Shown piece by piece: positions 1 through 7,455 of a stretch of DNA of 8,844 nt. The notes under the pieces were generated by a model. The model was not told the DNA's origin and made no database searches. It worked only from the letters and a program-made list of their open reading frames with translations. Positions within the stretch are counted from its first letter, which is position 1. Every line of letters starts with the position of its first letter. The position numbers and the translations under genes were made by a program. The DNA is from Candidatus Gastranaerophilales bacterium (GTDB lineage: Bacteria > Cyanobacteriota > Vampirovibrionia > Gastranaerophilales > Gastranaerophilaceae): positions 1 through 8,844 of the forward strand of contig JAJPXE010000014.1 in NCBI GenBank assembly GCA_021205645.1, in the 5' to 3' direction.

Positions 1-104
1 CACCCGGGGGTAAATGTATCATGTCCCGTGATTTGCAAGGTCATCACCTCACCCGGGGGTAAATGTATCATGTCCCGTGATTTGCAAGGTCATCACCTCA
101 CCCG
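1..104. repeat. 49-bp tandem repeat, two full copies plus 6 bp
   Basis: Positions 1-49 and 50-98 are identical, and 99-104 (CACCCG) begins a third unit that then diverges. Each unit starts CACCCGGGGGTAAATG and ends GGTCATCACCT. Inside each unit GTGAT and ATCAC can pair around a 10-base loop. The array probably continues left of the window, since position 1 already lies inside it. There are no spacers between units, so it is not CRISPR, and no convincing reading frame crosses it. The unit shares the motif CACCTCACCCG with the sequence at 94-104 and, in degenerate form, with the right-end repeats. Confidence 0.9.
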
Positions 105-120
105 AATTTGTAAGCTCACT

Positions 121-199
121 CTCGGCAGACTGTGTGGCTCCGCCGCACCCGCTGCCGCTTGTTCGCTAACAAATTCTGCCCTCTCCGTCAGGAGAGGGC
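121..199 (+). repeat. REP/MITE-like palindromic element, left copy (three hairpins)
   Basis: Three consecutive inverted repeats are visible. Hairpin A (123-157) pairs CGGCAG with CTGCCG, then GTG with CAC, then GGC with GCC around TCC, an almost symmetrical 35-base palindrome. Hairpin C (159-172) is TTGTT-CGCT-AACAA. Hairpin B (178-199) is GCCCTCTCC-GTCA-GGAGAGGGC, a perfect 9-bp stem. A related copy lies in inverted orientation at the right end of the window. No transposase is associated, so this is a non-autonomous dispersed repeat. Hairpin B could also block transcription, but no clean T-tract follows it. Confidence 0.8.
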
Positions 200-213
200 T
201 TTAACCTTATTTT

Positions 214-231
214 CCCCCCCCCTTTTTTTTT
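214..231. repeat. C9T9 homopolymer tract
   Basis: Nine C residues (214-222) are followed directly by nine T residues (223-231), just past the left palindromic element and about 100 bp before the methyltransferase start. Such tracts slip easily during replication and sequencing. No known regulatory role is visible. The rest of 232-334 is AT-rich and holds only the Shine-Dalgarno of the next gene; I see no convincing promoter pair there. Confidence 0.85.
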
Positions 232-334
232 CATTTAAATAATGTATAAATCTTAAATAATTTCAACTATATTTCTGATAATAAATATGTCTGAATTTTA
301 TACAATCTTCTTATAGGATTGGAGAGAAATTTTA

Positions 335-1252
335 ATGGCAAGAAGAACAAATACCAGAATCGTTGAAATCCAAAAACCGGATTTGATGGTCGTTCCTCAA
401 ATAAAAACGACTGCCTACAACGATATTAATCTCAAAAATTGGAAAGATTACGAATACGTAAAAACCGATACACTATGGGAATTTCCGTCAAGACTCAAAG
501 ATGGCGGACACTCTAACGAATATCACGGGAATTTTATACCGCAGATAGCACAGCAGTTGTTCTGGCGATATACTAAAGAAAATGATGTCGTGCTTGATAT
601 GTTTTTCGGCTCGGGAACATCAGGTATTGAAGCGGTTAATATGAATAGACGCTGTATAGGCGTTGAGCTTAAAGAAGAACTCGCCGAAAAAGTCTCCGAA
701 AAATTTACACCTAAACAACTTGTTACCGGTGTTAATATTATCTGTGCGGATTCATCAAGTGAAATAGCCAGAGAGAAAATTCAAGCAAGACTTGATATTA
801 TGATGAAAGACAAGGCTCAATTATTAATACTTCACCCGCCTTATGATGATATTATAAAATTCTCCGACAGAAAAGAGGATTTGTCTAATTGTGAAACAAC
901 AGAGGCGTTTTATGACGGGTTTGAAAAAGTCGCCAAAAACGGCTACGAACTCCTTGAGGATAAACGCTTTGCCGCACTTATTATTGGTGATAAATATTCA
1001 GACGGCGAAATAGTTTCGCTGGGGTTTGAATGTCAGGAAAGAATGAAACGTATCGGTTTCAGACACAAAACAACAATTGTTAAAGATATGCAGGGAAATG
1101 AAAAAGCCAAAGGAAAAGATGCTAATCTGTGGAGGTACAGAGCCTTAGCCGGCGGATTTAATATCTTCAAACACGAATACATAATGATTTTTCAAAAAGA
1201 TGAAACCCATAAAAAACATTGCGAAAGACAGATTAAATGTGAAACTGTCTGA
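335..1252 (+). CDS. solitary N4/N6 (amino) DNA methyltransferase
   Basis: This 305-aa protein is an S-adenosylmethionine-dependent DNA methylase of the N6_N4_Mtase (PF01555) type. Residues 86-97 (VLDMFFGSGTSG) are motif I, the SAM-binding DxFxGSGT loop. Glu111 and Asp139 fit the acidic residues of motifs II and III. Residues 167-170 (HPPY) occupy the catalytic [DNS]PPY position, with His replacing the usual first residue. The segment YHGNFIPQ before motif I resembles motif X, and FNIFKHEYIMIFQK (275-288) is the typical C-terminal strand. The order X-I-IV differs from the beta class. It acts on DNA in the cytoplasm, probably on adenine or N4 of cytosine; the sequence does not say which. GGAGAG at 321-326, eight bases before ATG, supports the start. 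No restriction enzyme gene is in view, so it looks like an orphan methylase, though the window begins only 334 bp upstream. It sits beside repeats, consistent with an accessory gene. Confidence 0.88.
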   Translation: MARRTNTRIVEIQKPDLMVVPQIKTTAYNDINLKNWKDYEYVKTDTLWEFPSRLKDGGHSNEYHGNFIPQIAQQLFWRYTKENDVVLDMFFGSGTSGIEAVNMNRRCIGVELKEELAEKVSEKFTPKQLVTGVNIICADSSSEIAREKIQARLDIMMKDKAQLLILHPPYDDIIKFSDRKEDLSNCETTEAFYDGFEKVAKNGYELLEDKRFAALIIGDKYSDGEIVSLGFECQERMKRIGFRHKTTIVKDMQGNEKAKGKDANLWRYRALAGGFNIFKHEYIMIFQKDETHKKHCERQIKCETV

Positions 1253-1290
1253 ATAAGTTGTATTAAGCAATCCGAAAATAACACACAAAT

Positions 1291-1317
1291 GAGGCGTAAT
1301 TATCGCCTCTTTTTATT
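1291..1317 (+). terminator. intrinsic terminator after the methyltransferase
   Basis: GAGGCG (1291-1296) pairs with CGCCTC (1304-1309) around the loop TAATTAT, followed at once by TTTTTATTT. It lies 38 bp after the methyltransferase stop and closes that unit before the next gene. Confidence 0.85.
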
Positions 1318-1403
1318 TGAATTCTTTGAAATTTTGCGAATTGTAAAATTGAGTAGCAAAAAAAATTCTGTTCATTATTTTATAGCACATGGAGTGTTAA
1401 AGG

Positions 1404-2486
1404 ATGAATATTACTCGGTCAACAAACATGTTTTTAAATTCACGGTCTGCGCTTGAAACAAAGAGTCAGGCTTTGAATAATAATCGTAATATGTATGATA
1501 ACTATGCGGCAAACCCCGTTTTTAGTGGAAAAGAGCGTATTCCTGCAAGAATTATTGATGAATGCATTGATGAAGTTGTTAATGCTAACCCTGCAAATAT
1601 TGCCGCTAAAATGAAGTTTCATAAAGTTATTAATAAAGCAAGCCATGAGATTATGAGTCCGGAAAATTACATGAGCAGCGGCAGAGAATCAAAAGTATAT
1701 AGAATAAGCGACAGATATGTTCTGAAAGCCCGCAGAGGAAAAACAGCAGGTAATGCAGTCCATTTTTGGAATGTCACAACAGCACCCGATAAAAAATTTA
1801 ATAAATTGAGCTGTTATTACGGAGAACCTCTGGTTAAGCTCGGTAATATAGAAATCTTAAAAAATGCTGCTCCAAACACTGATTCTATACAGTGCGGTAT
1901 ACCTTTTGTTGCAGGTAATAATTATGTGCACATGGCAGAAGAATGCAAAAAATATAAAAAGAATTATATTCCCCGTGCAGCATCATTGCCTCAAAGCAGT
2001 TATGATGAATTCGCAAATGATTTGAAAATCCTTAACGGAATGAAAGGCGGCATACCCGGAAAACGTGTATATTATGCTCCGGATGTTATAAATCCTAATA
2101 ATGTCCTTATTGTAGATGACAGAATAAGAATTGTCGATAAACTTGAAACAACTTCTATTCCTAATCCAAATTCATTATATACAATGTTAGACCCGCTTTT
2201 AATACGCTTTATGCCTGAAAAATATGCCGAAGCAGATGCAAGTATCACCGGAGACAGAATACAAATCTTTAAAAAATGCCTGATTGCGGGCGAAAAATCA
2301 AATCTTCCGTTAGATTTATTGCTTCCTCCTTACATGGAAGATTACAAGATAAATTCAAAATGGGCTTTGAGTCAAATATTGCCTGCTACGGCAAGCGATG
2401 CTATTTCTAATTTAAAAAAAATGCGAAAAATATATTCCCCGATACGAAGCAGAATAGAATATATAAATAGCCTGCCGGATAAATAA
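1404..2486 (+). CDS. uncharacterised protein with a protein kinase-like core
   Basis: I do not recognise this 360-aa protein by name, but it carries an ordered set of kinase-fold residues. Residues 90-101 (MSSGRESKVYRI) resemble a glycine-rich loop, followed by YVLKA with Lys108 in the VAIK position. Residues 226-247 contain PDVINPNNVLI and IRIVDKL. Asp227 to Asn232 is five residues and Asn232 to Asp245 is thirteen, the spacing of the catalytic Asp, Asn and DFG Asp in classical kinases such as PKA. The flanking hydrophobic pattern (NVLIV...IRIVD) fits the two short strands of the catalytic loop region. The first 80 residues are polar and probably a separate segment. There is no signal peptide or membrane segment. 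GGAG at 1391-1394 supports the ATG. The gene converges on proS with only 4 bp between the stop codons. Kinase activity is inference; a pseudokinase or small-molecule phosphotransferase is possible. Confidence 0.78.
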   Translation: MNITRSTNMFLNSRSALETKSQALNNNRNMYDNYAANPVFSGKERIPARIIDECIDEVVNANPANIAAKMKFHKVINKASHEIMSPENYMSSGRESKVYRISDRYVLKARRGKTAGNAVHFWNVTTAPDKKFNKLSCYYGEPLVKLGNIEILKNAAPNTDSIQCGIPFVAGNNYVHMAEECKKYKKNYIPRAASLPQSSYDEFANDLKILNGMKGGIPGKRVYYAPDVINPNNVLIVDDRIRIVDKLETTSIPNPNSLYTMLDPLLIRFMPEKYAEADASITGDRIQIFKKCLIAGEKSNLPLDLLLPPYMEDYKINSKWALSQILPATASDAISNLKKMRKIYSPIRSRIEYINSLPDK

Positions 2487-2490
2487 TGAT

Positions 2491-4230
2491 TTATTGCTCT
2501 GTGTTTGATATGATTATTTTGTAGACCCGCTCTATTGCTTCATCAGGGCTTAATTCCTCTTTACAGCCGTTTTCTCTGGTTACAAGTTCGACTTTTCCGT
2601 CCTGTAATGTTTTGCCGACTGTTATTCTGAATGGAAATCCTATCAAGTCCGCATCTTTAAACTTAACCCCCGGACGCTCGTTTCTGTCGTCCAGAACAAC
2701 CTCAATACTTTTTGCATTTAGCCTGTTATAAATATATTCTGCCGTATTCATCTGTGCTTCATCTTTTGTGCTGACGGGCACAACTACAACGTGGTATGGC
2801 GCAATCGCTAGAGGCCATTTTATACCATATTCATCGTGGTGTGCCTCAACCGCTGCCGCTGCGGTTCTTGATATGCCTATTCCGTAACAGCCCATTATAT
2901 ACGGCTTTGCCTTGCCGTCACTATCAAGATATATAGCATTCATAGGCTCCGAATACTTTGTTCCTAACTGAAATATGTTTCCAACCTCTATTCCCCTTGT
3001 GACTTTTAGCGGCTTTCCGCATTGAGGACAGTATTCATTCCTCTCTGCCAGTCTTATATCGGCAAATTCATCGTATCTTATATCGCTTAAATTTGCCCCG
3101 ACAAGGTGCTTATCGTTTTCGTTTATTCCGACAACAAAATTTTTAAGCTCTTTTATAGTGTTATCAGCAATAACCCTAACGCCGTTTATCCCTTTTGGAC
3201 CTATAAATCCCGCTCTTGCGGAATAATTATTCTTTTTCATTAATTCTTCTATTTCTTCTGCCGTTGCTATTCTAATCTCGTTTGCACCGACAGCATTCAT
3301 CAGTTTAGTTTCTTCAACCTGCTTATCACCTCTGATTAGTGCCAGAGCAGGCTCGCTATCCGCTATATATACAAGACATTTGCAAATCAAACTTGACGGT
3401 ACTTTTAAAAATTCGCATAACTCCTCAATAGTCCTTGTATCCGGTGTATCAACAATTTTTGTTTCAATAAGGTTATACTCTCTGCCGTCTGTCGGAGCTT
3501 CCGGCAATGTGGAAACAGCATGGTTTGAATTTGCGGAATAATTACAATCATCGCAATAAAATACATCGTTTTCGCCCGCATCAGTGTCTGTTATGACCAT
3601 AAATTCATGGCTGACACTTCCGCCGATTGCTCCGCTGTCGGATTGAACCATTTTTGTAGGCAAACCGCAACGGTTGAATATCGTTCTGTATGCTTGTGCC
3701 ATATTCTCATATTCTTTGTCCAATTCTTCCTGAGATGTGCTGAAACTGTATGCATCTTTCATTATAAACTCACGTCCTCTGAGCAATCCGAAACGGGGTC
3801 TTACCTCATCTCTGAATTTTGATTGTATCTGGTATAAATTAACAGGCAACTGTTTATAAGATTTTAGTCCGTCACGTGCAACAGATGTTATAATCTCCTC
3901 GTGAGTCGGACCAAGGCACATTTCCCTGTCATGCCGGTCTTTTAATCTCATCAATTCACGTCCGTATACGTCCCATCTGCCGGATTCCTGCCACAATTCT
4001 TTCGGTTGGACAAACGGCATTAATAATTCCTGTGCTCCTGCTCTGTCCATTTCCTCCCTGACAATGTTCTCAACTTTTTTTAATACCCTCCACATTAGCG
4101 GAAGATAACTATATACTCCGCTTGTCAGTTTCCTTATATAACCTGCCTTTACAAGATACTTATGCGATATAACCTCTGCATCGGACGGAAATTCACGCAG
4201 TGTTTGTACAAAAAGCTTCGACATTCTCAT
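2491..4230 (-). CDS. proS: prolyl-tRNA synthetase (bacterial type with editing domain)
   Basis: This 579-aa class II synthetase charges tRNA-Pro with proline in the cytoplasm. Motif 1 lies around residues 38-61 (GVYSYLPL and the following helix), motif 2 is FRDEVRPRFGLLRGREF (139-155), and motif 3 is GCYGIGISR (447-455). Between motifs 2 and 3 sits the insertion (INS) editing domain typical of bacterial ProRS, roughly residues 224-405; His375 in KHLVG fits the conserved editing-site His/Gly pair. The C-terminal anticodon-binding domain starts near residue 475. Two CxxC pairs (226/229 and 401/404) flank the insertion, common in this family. Length matches the normal 565-580 aa. The start MRMSKLF matches many bacterial ProRS, and AGAGGA (4246-4241) lies ten bases upstream. 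It follows malQ by 101 bp; a weak TACAAT box is present but no clear -35. Confidence 0.97.
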   Translation of the reverse strand: MRMSKLFVQTLREFPSDAEVISHKYLVKAGYIRKLTSGVYSYLPLMWRVLKKVENIVREEMDRAGAQELLMPFVQPKELWQESGRWDVYGRELMRLKDRHDREMCLGPTHEEIITSVARDGLKSYKQLPVNLYQIQSKFRDEVRPRFGLLRGREFIMKDAYSFSTSQEELDKEYENMAQAYRTIFNRCGLPTKMVQSDSGAIGGSVSHEFMVITDTDAGENDVFYCDDCNYSANSNHAVSTLPEAPTDGREYNLIETKIVDTPDTRTIEELCEFLKVPSSLICKCLVYIADSEPALALIRGDKQVEETKLMNAVGANEIRIATAEEIEELMKKNNYSARAGFIGPKGINGVRVIADNTIKELKNFVVGINENDKHLVGANLSDIRYDEFADIRLAERNEYCPQCGKPLKVTRGIEVGNIFQLGTKYSEPMNAIYLDSDGKAKPYIMGCYGIGISRTAAAAVEAHHDEYGIKWPLAIAPYHVVVVPVSTKDEAQMNTAEYIYNRLNAKSIEVVLDDRNERPGVKFKDADLIGFPFRITVGKTLQDGKVELVTRENGCKEELSPDEAIERVYKIIISNTEQ

Positions 4231-4331
4231 TTTCTGTTTTTCCTCTTTTATCTGTATTTATTGTAATCATCTTACCATAAAAAAGATGGTGCGAAAAAAT
4301 CCGTAATTCTACAAAAATACGAAAAATTGTT

Positions 4332-6356
4332 TTAGTCGTCATCACTCTCTTTAAGTACATTCTTCCAGTACTCAAGCCGTCCTTGTAAATCAGAAACATC
4401 ATTCAAAACTTCGGACTTCTCTCTTTTTGCCTCTATAATTTCCATACCTGCTCTGGAATTTACCGCAATGCCTAGCAGCTCCGGCATGTTCATTGCCGGC
4501 TCTTTTTCTGTTTCCAATGACTTATAGTATGTGTTCTCATAATCCGCATTCAATCTCAATTTCCAGTTATCATTGTTTTCATGACCGCCAAGATTGTATG
4601 TCTTATCTATTCCGAATAAATCAGCGAACGATACCTGTATGTTCGGCGTGCCTCTGAACAGTTCCGCATATTTTGCCTTTAGTCTTGTTCTTGGATTAGC
4701 TTCAATTTCTTTACAGAAATCTTCGGATTTTTGTCTGCTTGACTCATCGTATATCGGCATCATATAACCTGCTAGATAAAGTGTATTCCAGCCGTTATTA
4801 TCATATATCCAGCTGCCTTCTTCAAGCAAAGATGCCGCAGGCTCGTTATCATGGGTCGATAGGAAACTGTATCCGGGTCCTTTTACATGCTGCATCTGAG
4901 AGCCTTTGGTATACATAATGCCGTTCAGTTTTTCATCTTCATAAACTTTATCTCCGAGTCTGCCGTTATAAAAAACTTCCTTAAATGTGCCACTCTGCGA
5001 ACCTAAATCTTCCCAGACAACATCGTGAGGGTCAATGTTATGTTCCTTGAGTACAGGAATAAGTATATTATGCAATATCTTTGGATAATTATGATGTTTA
5101 TCAATATCCGTTTCTGACAGGTAATTCCTATCTGCATCATTTATAGAACCGTCTTGCTTTATTGCAGATGATTTGTAAATATAAGGGTCTACAAGTCCCA
5201 TAACGTTATCGACTCTGATGTTTTCAACTCCGTCAAGCGTACGTTCGATTTTCTGTTTCAAAAGCTGCCCCGATACACCTAATGAACCGTCATCTTTAAA
5301 TAATTCATCAGGATTAAGAACTGCGATATTCCAGAGCTGCGGTCCTCCGTTTTTGCCCCCTTCCGGACAGCCTACACGCCAATCCTTTAAAAACGCATCC
5401 GGATTTGACCATTCATCTGCGTATGAATAACCTACAAGCAAATCACCGATGTATTTTATTCCGTCCTCTTTCCTGTTTAATTTGTCCTCCTGCTCCTCTT
5501 TTTCAAGCAAAAATTGGATAAATTTGTATTCATCCATTTTTTCTTTTGCCCCCGGACGTGTTTTTATCAAATCATATCTGGCTTCTGCCGCTTTATCACC
5601 CTCTGATATTCTGGCTATCAGGTTTTTATCTAACTCGCTATCCCAATTTTCAAAGTTATCCGAACCGTGAATATCGGAAAACAGCCTGAATATGCTGTCT
5701 TTTTCTAACCAATAATCATTGTTTTGTTTAAACTCTATAAATTCCGAATTTAACTCCTGTGCTTTTTTATCACCGTCAGAGAGTTTTGTTTTGAAATTTG
5801 TGTATGCTTTGTGTGTAACAACTTTAGAAATTTCCTGCGCTTCATCAAAATCGGTCATTTCATAGTTTTCGTGTTTTGCAGGCTTTATTATTTTAACATC
5901 ATTATAATCTTTATCGGATAAAATATTTGCGTATTCATCGGATTTCAATCTGTCATAGTCAAGAAACAGTTCATTTTTTGCAAATATTGATGCGTGATAC
6001 GGCGAATTATCTCTTTTGTTTAGTTTTCCGTTCGGTCCGAGCTGGATTGCATTAAACCCGTTCATTTTTGCAAAATCGGTAAATTCTTTTGCATGAAAAG
6101 GTGTTCCGATATACGGATTTTTACCGTTAAGTTTTGTCAGCGAATAATCGGAAGAACAGTTTTTAACAATACTGTCTTTTTTGTTCGGAAAAGATGAACC
6201 GTGAATAATCAATGCTCTGTTTTGAATACCGAGATAGTCAAAAGCCTCATTCATAGTTTTTTCAAATTCGGGTTTTTCGTCATCTCTAAGTTTGCGCTGA
6301 AATGACGGAGAAATCTGATATAATGGGGCATTAGGAGAAATACTAACCTTGTTCAT
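4332..6356 (-). CDS. malQ: divergent GH77 4-alpha-glucanotransferase (amylomaltase / disproportionating enzyme)
   Basis: This 674-aa protein transfers alpha-1,4-glucan segments between malto-oligosaccharides in the cytoplasm, as part of glycogen and maltodextrin turnover. GH77 landmarks are in order: LGPNGKLNKRDNSPY (106-120) matches the N-terminal substrate loop, IRVDN (380-384) holds the nucleophile Asp383, WEDLG (448-452) holds acid/base Glu449, and STHDN (500-504) holds the transition-state Asp503. YNLGGHENNDNW (587-598) matches the C-terminal NxPG...NW segment. The nucleophile motif is RVDN, where most members have RIDH, and the 250s-loop consensus is not recognisable, so this is a divergent branch. 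Residues 636-674 form a charged, probably helical tail. No Shine-Dalgarno precedes the ATG; TATAAA lies six bases before it. It has no sugar-metabolism neighbours here. Confidence 0.9.
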   Translation of the reverse strand: MNKVSISPNAPLYQISPSFQRKLRDDEKPEFEKTMNEAFDYLGIQNRALIIHGSSFPNKKDSIVKNCSSDYSLTKLNGKNPYIGTPFHAKEFTDFAKMNGFNAIQLGPNGKLNKRDNSPYHASIFAKNELFLDYDRLKSDEYANILSDKDYNDVKIIKPAKHENYEMTDFDEAQEISKVVTHKAYTNFKTKLSDGDKKAQELNSEFIEFKQNNDYWLEKDSIFRLFSDIHGSDNFENWDSELDKNLIARISEGDKAAEARYDLIKTRPGAKEKMDEYKFIQFLLEKEEQEDKLNRKEDGIKYIGDLLVGYSYADEWSNPDAFLKDWRVGCPEGGKNGGPQLWNIAVLNPDELFKDDGSLGVSGQLLKQKIERTLDGVENIRVDNVMGLVDPYIYKSSAIKQDGSINDADRNYLSETDIDKHHNYPKILHNILIPVLKEHNIDPHDVVWEDLGSQSGTFKEVFYNGRLGDKVYEDEKLNGIMYTKGSQMQHVKGPGYSFLSTHDNEPAASLLEEGSWIYDNNGWNTLYLAGYMMPIYDESSRQKSEDFCKEIEANPRTRLKAKYAELFRGTPNIQVSFADLFGIDKTYNLGGHENNDNWKLRLNADYENTYYKSLETEKEPAMNMPELLGIAVNSRAGMEIIEAKREKSEVLNDVSDLQGRLEYWKNVLKESDDD

Positions 6357-6431
6357 ACATTATTTATAAAACATCTCAAGGTCAAAATTTGTTATTTTAC
6401 AGGCTATTTTGTAACCAAAATTTACAAGTTG

Positions 6432-6465
6432 AGTTTGTGAAAAATTTTTAATTTTTTCGCAAACT
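6432..6465 (-). other. long AT-rich stem-loop between the 195-aa gene and malQ
   Basis: AGTTTG (6432-6437) pairs with CAAACT (6460-6465). The stem continues through a T/G wobble into GAAAAA opposite TTTTTTC, giving about 12 bp. It begins 17 bp after the stop of the 195-aa gene. It is placed as a terminator for the rnpA unit, but no T-tract follows the stem on either strand, so a role as terminator or mRNA 3'-end stabiliser is only inferred. Confidence 0.5.
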
Positions 6466-6482
6466 AAAACTCGATAAGAGTA

Positions 6483-7070
6483 CTACTCCTGCTTATCTCT
6501 CAATTTTGCAGGTGACTTGCCGCCGAATTTGTTCCTGACTTTTATAGCACCCCATGCCCGATATGCACCGTTTTCATAGGTTATCAGATAATATCCGCCA
6601 TCTTCTATGTATTCAATTTGTGCATTCATATATGTATAATCCTCCGGAGGTGTTATCGCATCCATTGCAAACTTTGTCCTTACTACGGATTGCAGCCGCT
6701 CTTTATTTGTCACTTTTCGTTTTTTGTGTTTTTTGTTTGCCTCCTCTTTCTCTTTTTGAATACGTTCAACTTCCGACTGATTTTGTGCTACCTTAAAAAC
6801 GGGTATAACTGCTATAAGATTTTGTGATTCTATTAACAGCAAGAATGATTTATCATCTGAAAGAGCAAGTTCATAAATCCCCGGAGAAATATAACTCCCG
6901 TTGTAATCATAGATATAATCCACAATTTTCAATGTCGGTTCTTTTATATTTGAATGTCTGTAGCGTATTATTGCATCCTGATTTTCCGTCAAACCTGACG
7001 GGTAGCGGGGGTATAACAATGTTTCGTCGATGACACGCATATTAGGCGGAACATCTTTTTCTACCATCAT
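6483..7070 (-). CDS. hypothetical protein translationally coupled to rnpA
   Basis: I do not recognise this 195-aa protein. It appears to have two compact parts, residues about 35-97 and 130-182, joined by a highly charged Lys/Glu stretch (about 99-127, with KKHKKRK at 113-119) that is probably helical. The second part contains aromatic residues in EDGGYYLITYENGAYRAWG (156-174). No signal peptide or membrane segment is visible. Its ATG overlaps the rnpA stop as ATGA, and AAAGGAG inside the end of rnpA lies eleven bases upstream, which selects the first of the two consecutive Met codons. In many bacteria yidD and yidC follow rnpA; this protein resembles neither. The basic linker and operon position would fit a nucleic-acid-related role, but that is speculation. 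Confidence 0.85.
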   Translation of the reverse strand: MMVEKDVPPNMRVIDETLLYPRYPSGLTENQDAIIRYRHSNIKEPTLKIVDYIYDYNGSYISPGIYELALSDDKSFLLLIESQNLIAVIPVFKVAQNQSEVERIQKEKEEANKKHKKRKVTNKERLQSVVRTKFAMDAITPPEDYTYMNAQIEYIEDGGYYLITYENGAYRAWGAIKVRNKFGGKSPAKLRDKQE

Positions 7071-7420
7071 AGTGCCGAAATCTCCTTTAAAAGTTGTTTT
7101 ATGGAATTATCCACTTCTTTGAATGATTTATTAAGGGCATTGCTGTGAGCTGTGAAAATTAATGATATATACTTGTTAATACTGTTTTCTTCTTTGAGTA
7201 TAAGCCTTATGCTTTCTCTCATAAGTCTTTTTATTCTGTTTCTTTTAACCGCACGTTTGTGAGTTTTTTTACTAACAACAAACCCGATTTTAACGGTGTA
7301 ATTCCCGTTGTTTTGTTTTCCGGCATTCAGGGTTATTCCGCCGCTGTGGCGGAAATTTTTTGTGCGATATGTAGCATTAAATGCCTGTTTCTTTTTCAAT
7401 CTGTGTTTTTCCGGTAACAT
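7067..7420 (-). CDS. rnpA: ribonuclease P protein component
   Basis: This basic 117-aa protein binds the catalytic RNase P RNA and helps it cleave the 5' leader from pre-tRNAs. The family signature is clear: FVVSKKTHKRAVKRNRIKRLMRE contains the RNR motif that contacts the RNA, roughly residues 47-69. The start chosen is ATG at 7420, giving MLPEKHRLKKK, the usual RnpA beginning. A GTG five codons upstream (7435) is in frame but lies in the promoter, directly before its -10 box, so it is rejected. No Shine-Dalgarno precedes the ATG, and the promoter geometry predicts that transcription begins at the ATG itself. rpmH, the common upstream partner, is absent; rpsP is the upstream neighbour instead, separated by a terminator. 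The gene ends in TGA overlapping the next start. Confidence 0.95.
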   Translation of the reverse strand: MLPEKHRLKKKQAFNATYRTKNFRHSGGITLNAGKQNNGNYTVKIGFVVSKKTHKRAVKRNRIKRLMRESIRLILKEENSINKYISLIFTAHSNALNKSFKEVDNSIKQLLKEISAL

Positions 7421-7426
7421 ACAATA

Positions 7427-7455
7427 ATTATACACTGACTTTAATAACTGTGCAA
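7427..7455 (-). promoter_or_regulatory. rnpA promoter (TTGCAC-N17-TATAAT), predicted leaderless
   Basis: On the minus strand TTGCAC (7455-7450), a 17-base spacer and TATAAT (7432-7427) form a near-consensus sigma-70 type promoter. Six bases separate the -10 box from the A of the rnpA ATG at 7420, so the expected +1 falls on the start codon. The -35 box overlaps the T-tract of the rpsP terminator. Confidence 0.85.

Noticed and set aside
1..104. Possible CRISPR array
   Set aside because: The two 49-bp units are directly adjacent with no spacer, and no cas gene is present.
1440..1646. Minus-strand 68-aa frame inside the kinase-like gene
   Set aside because: Antisense shadow without start signals.
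2479..2494. Bidirectional terminator between the convergent genes
   Set aside because: ATAAAT/ATTTAT is an AT-only 6-bp stem within the stop codons and lacks a T-tract; too weak to call.
3607..3822. Plus-strand frame inside proS
   Set aside because: Antisense shadow of a conserved synthetase; no start signal. The same holds for 5218-5430 and 5449-5670 inside malQ.
4268..4290. Terminator between malQ and proS
   Set aside because: CATCTT/AAGATG and ACCAT/ATGGT are short competing stems and no T-tract follows on the minus strand.
4193..4402. Minus-strand 69-aa frame across the malQ-proS junction
   Set aside because: It overlaps both genes in another frame, lacks a ribosome site and has no protein-like pattern.
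6554..7033. Several plus-strand frames opposite the 195-aa gene
   Set aside because: They are mutually overlapping shadows with no ribosome sites, while the minus-strand gene has a strong SD and coupling to rnpA.
7421..7435. GTG start of rnpA at 7435
   Set aside because: It lies just upstream of and partly reads through the -10 box, has no SD, and adds five residues not seen in typical RnpA.
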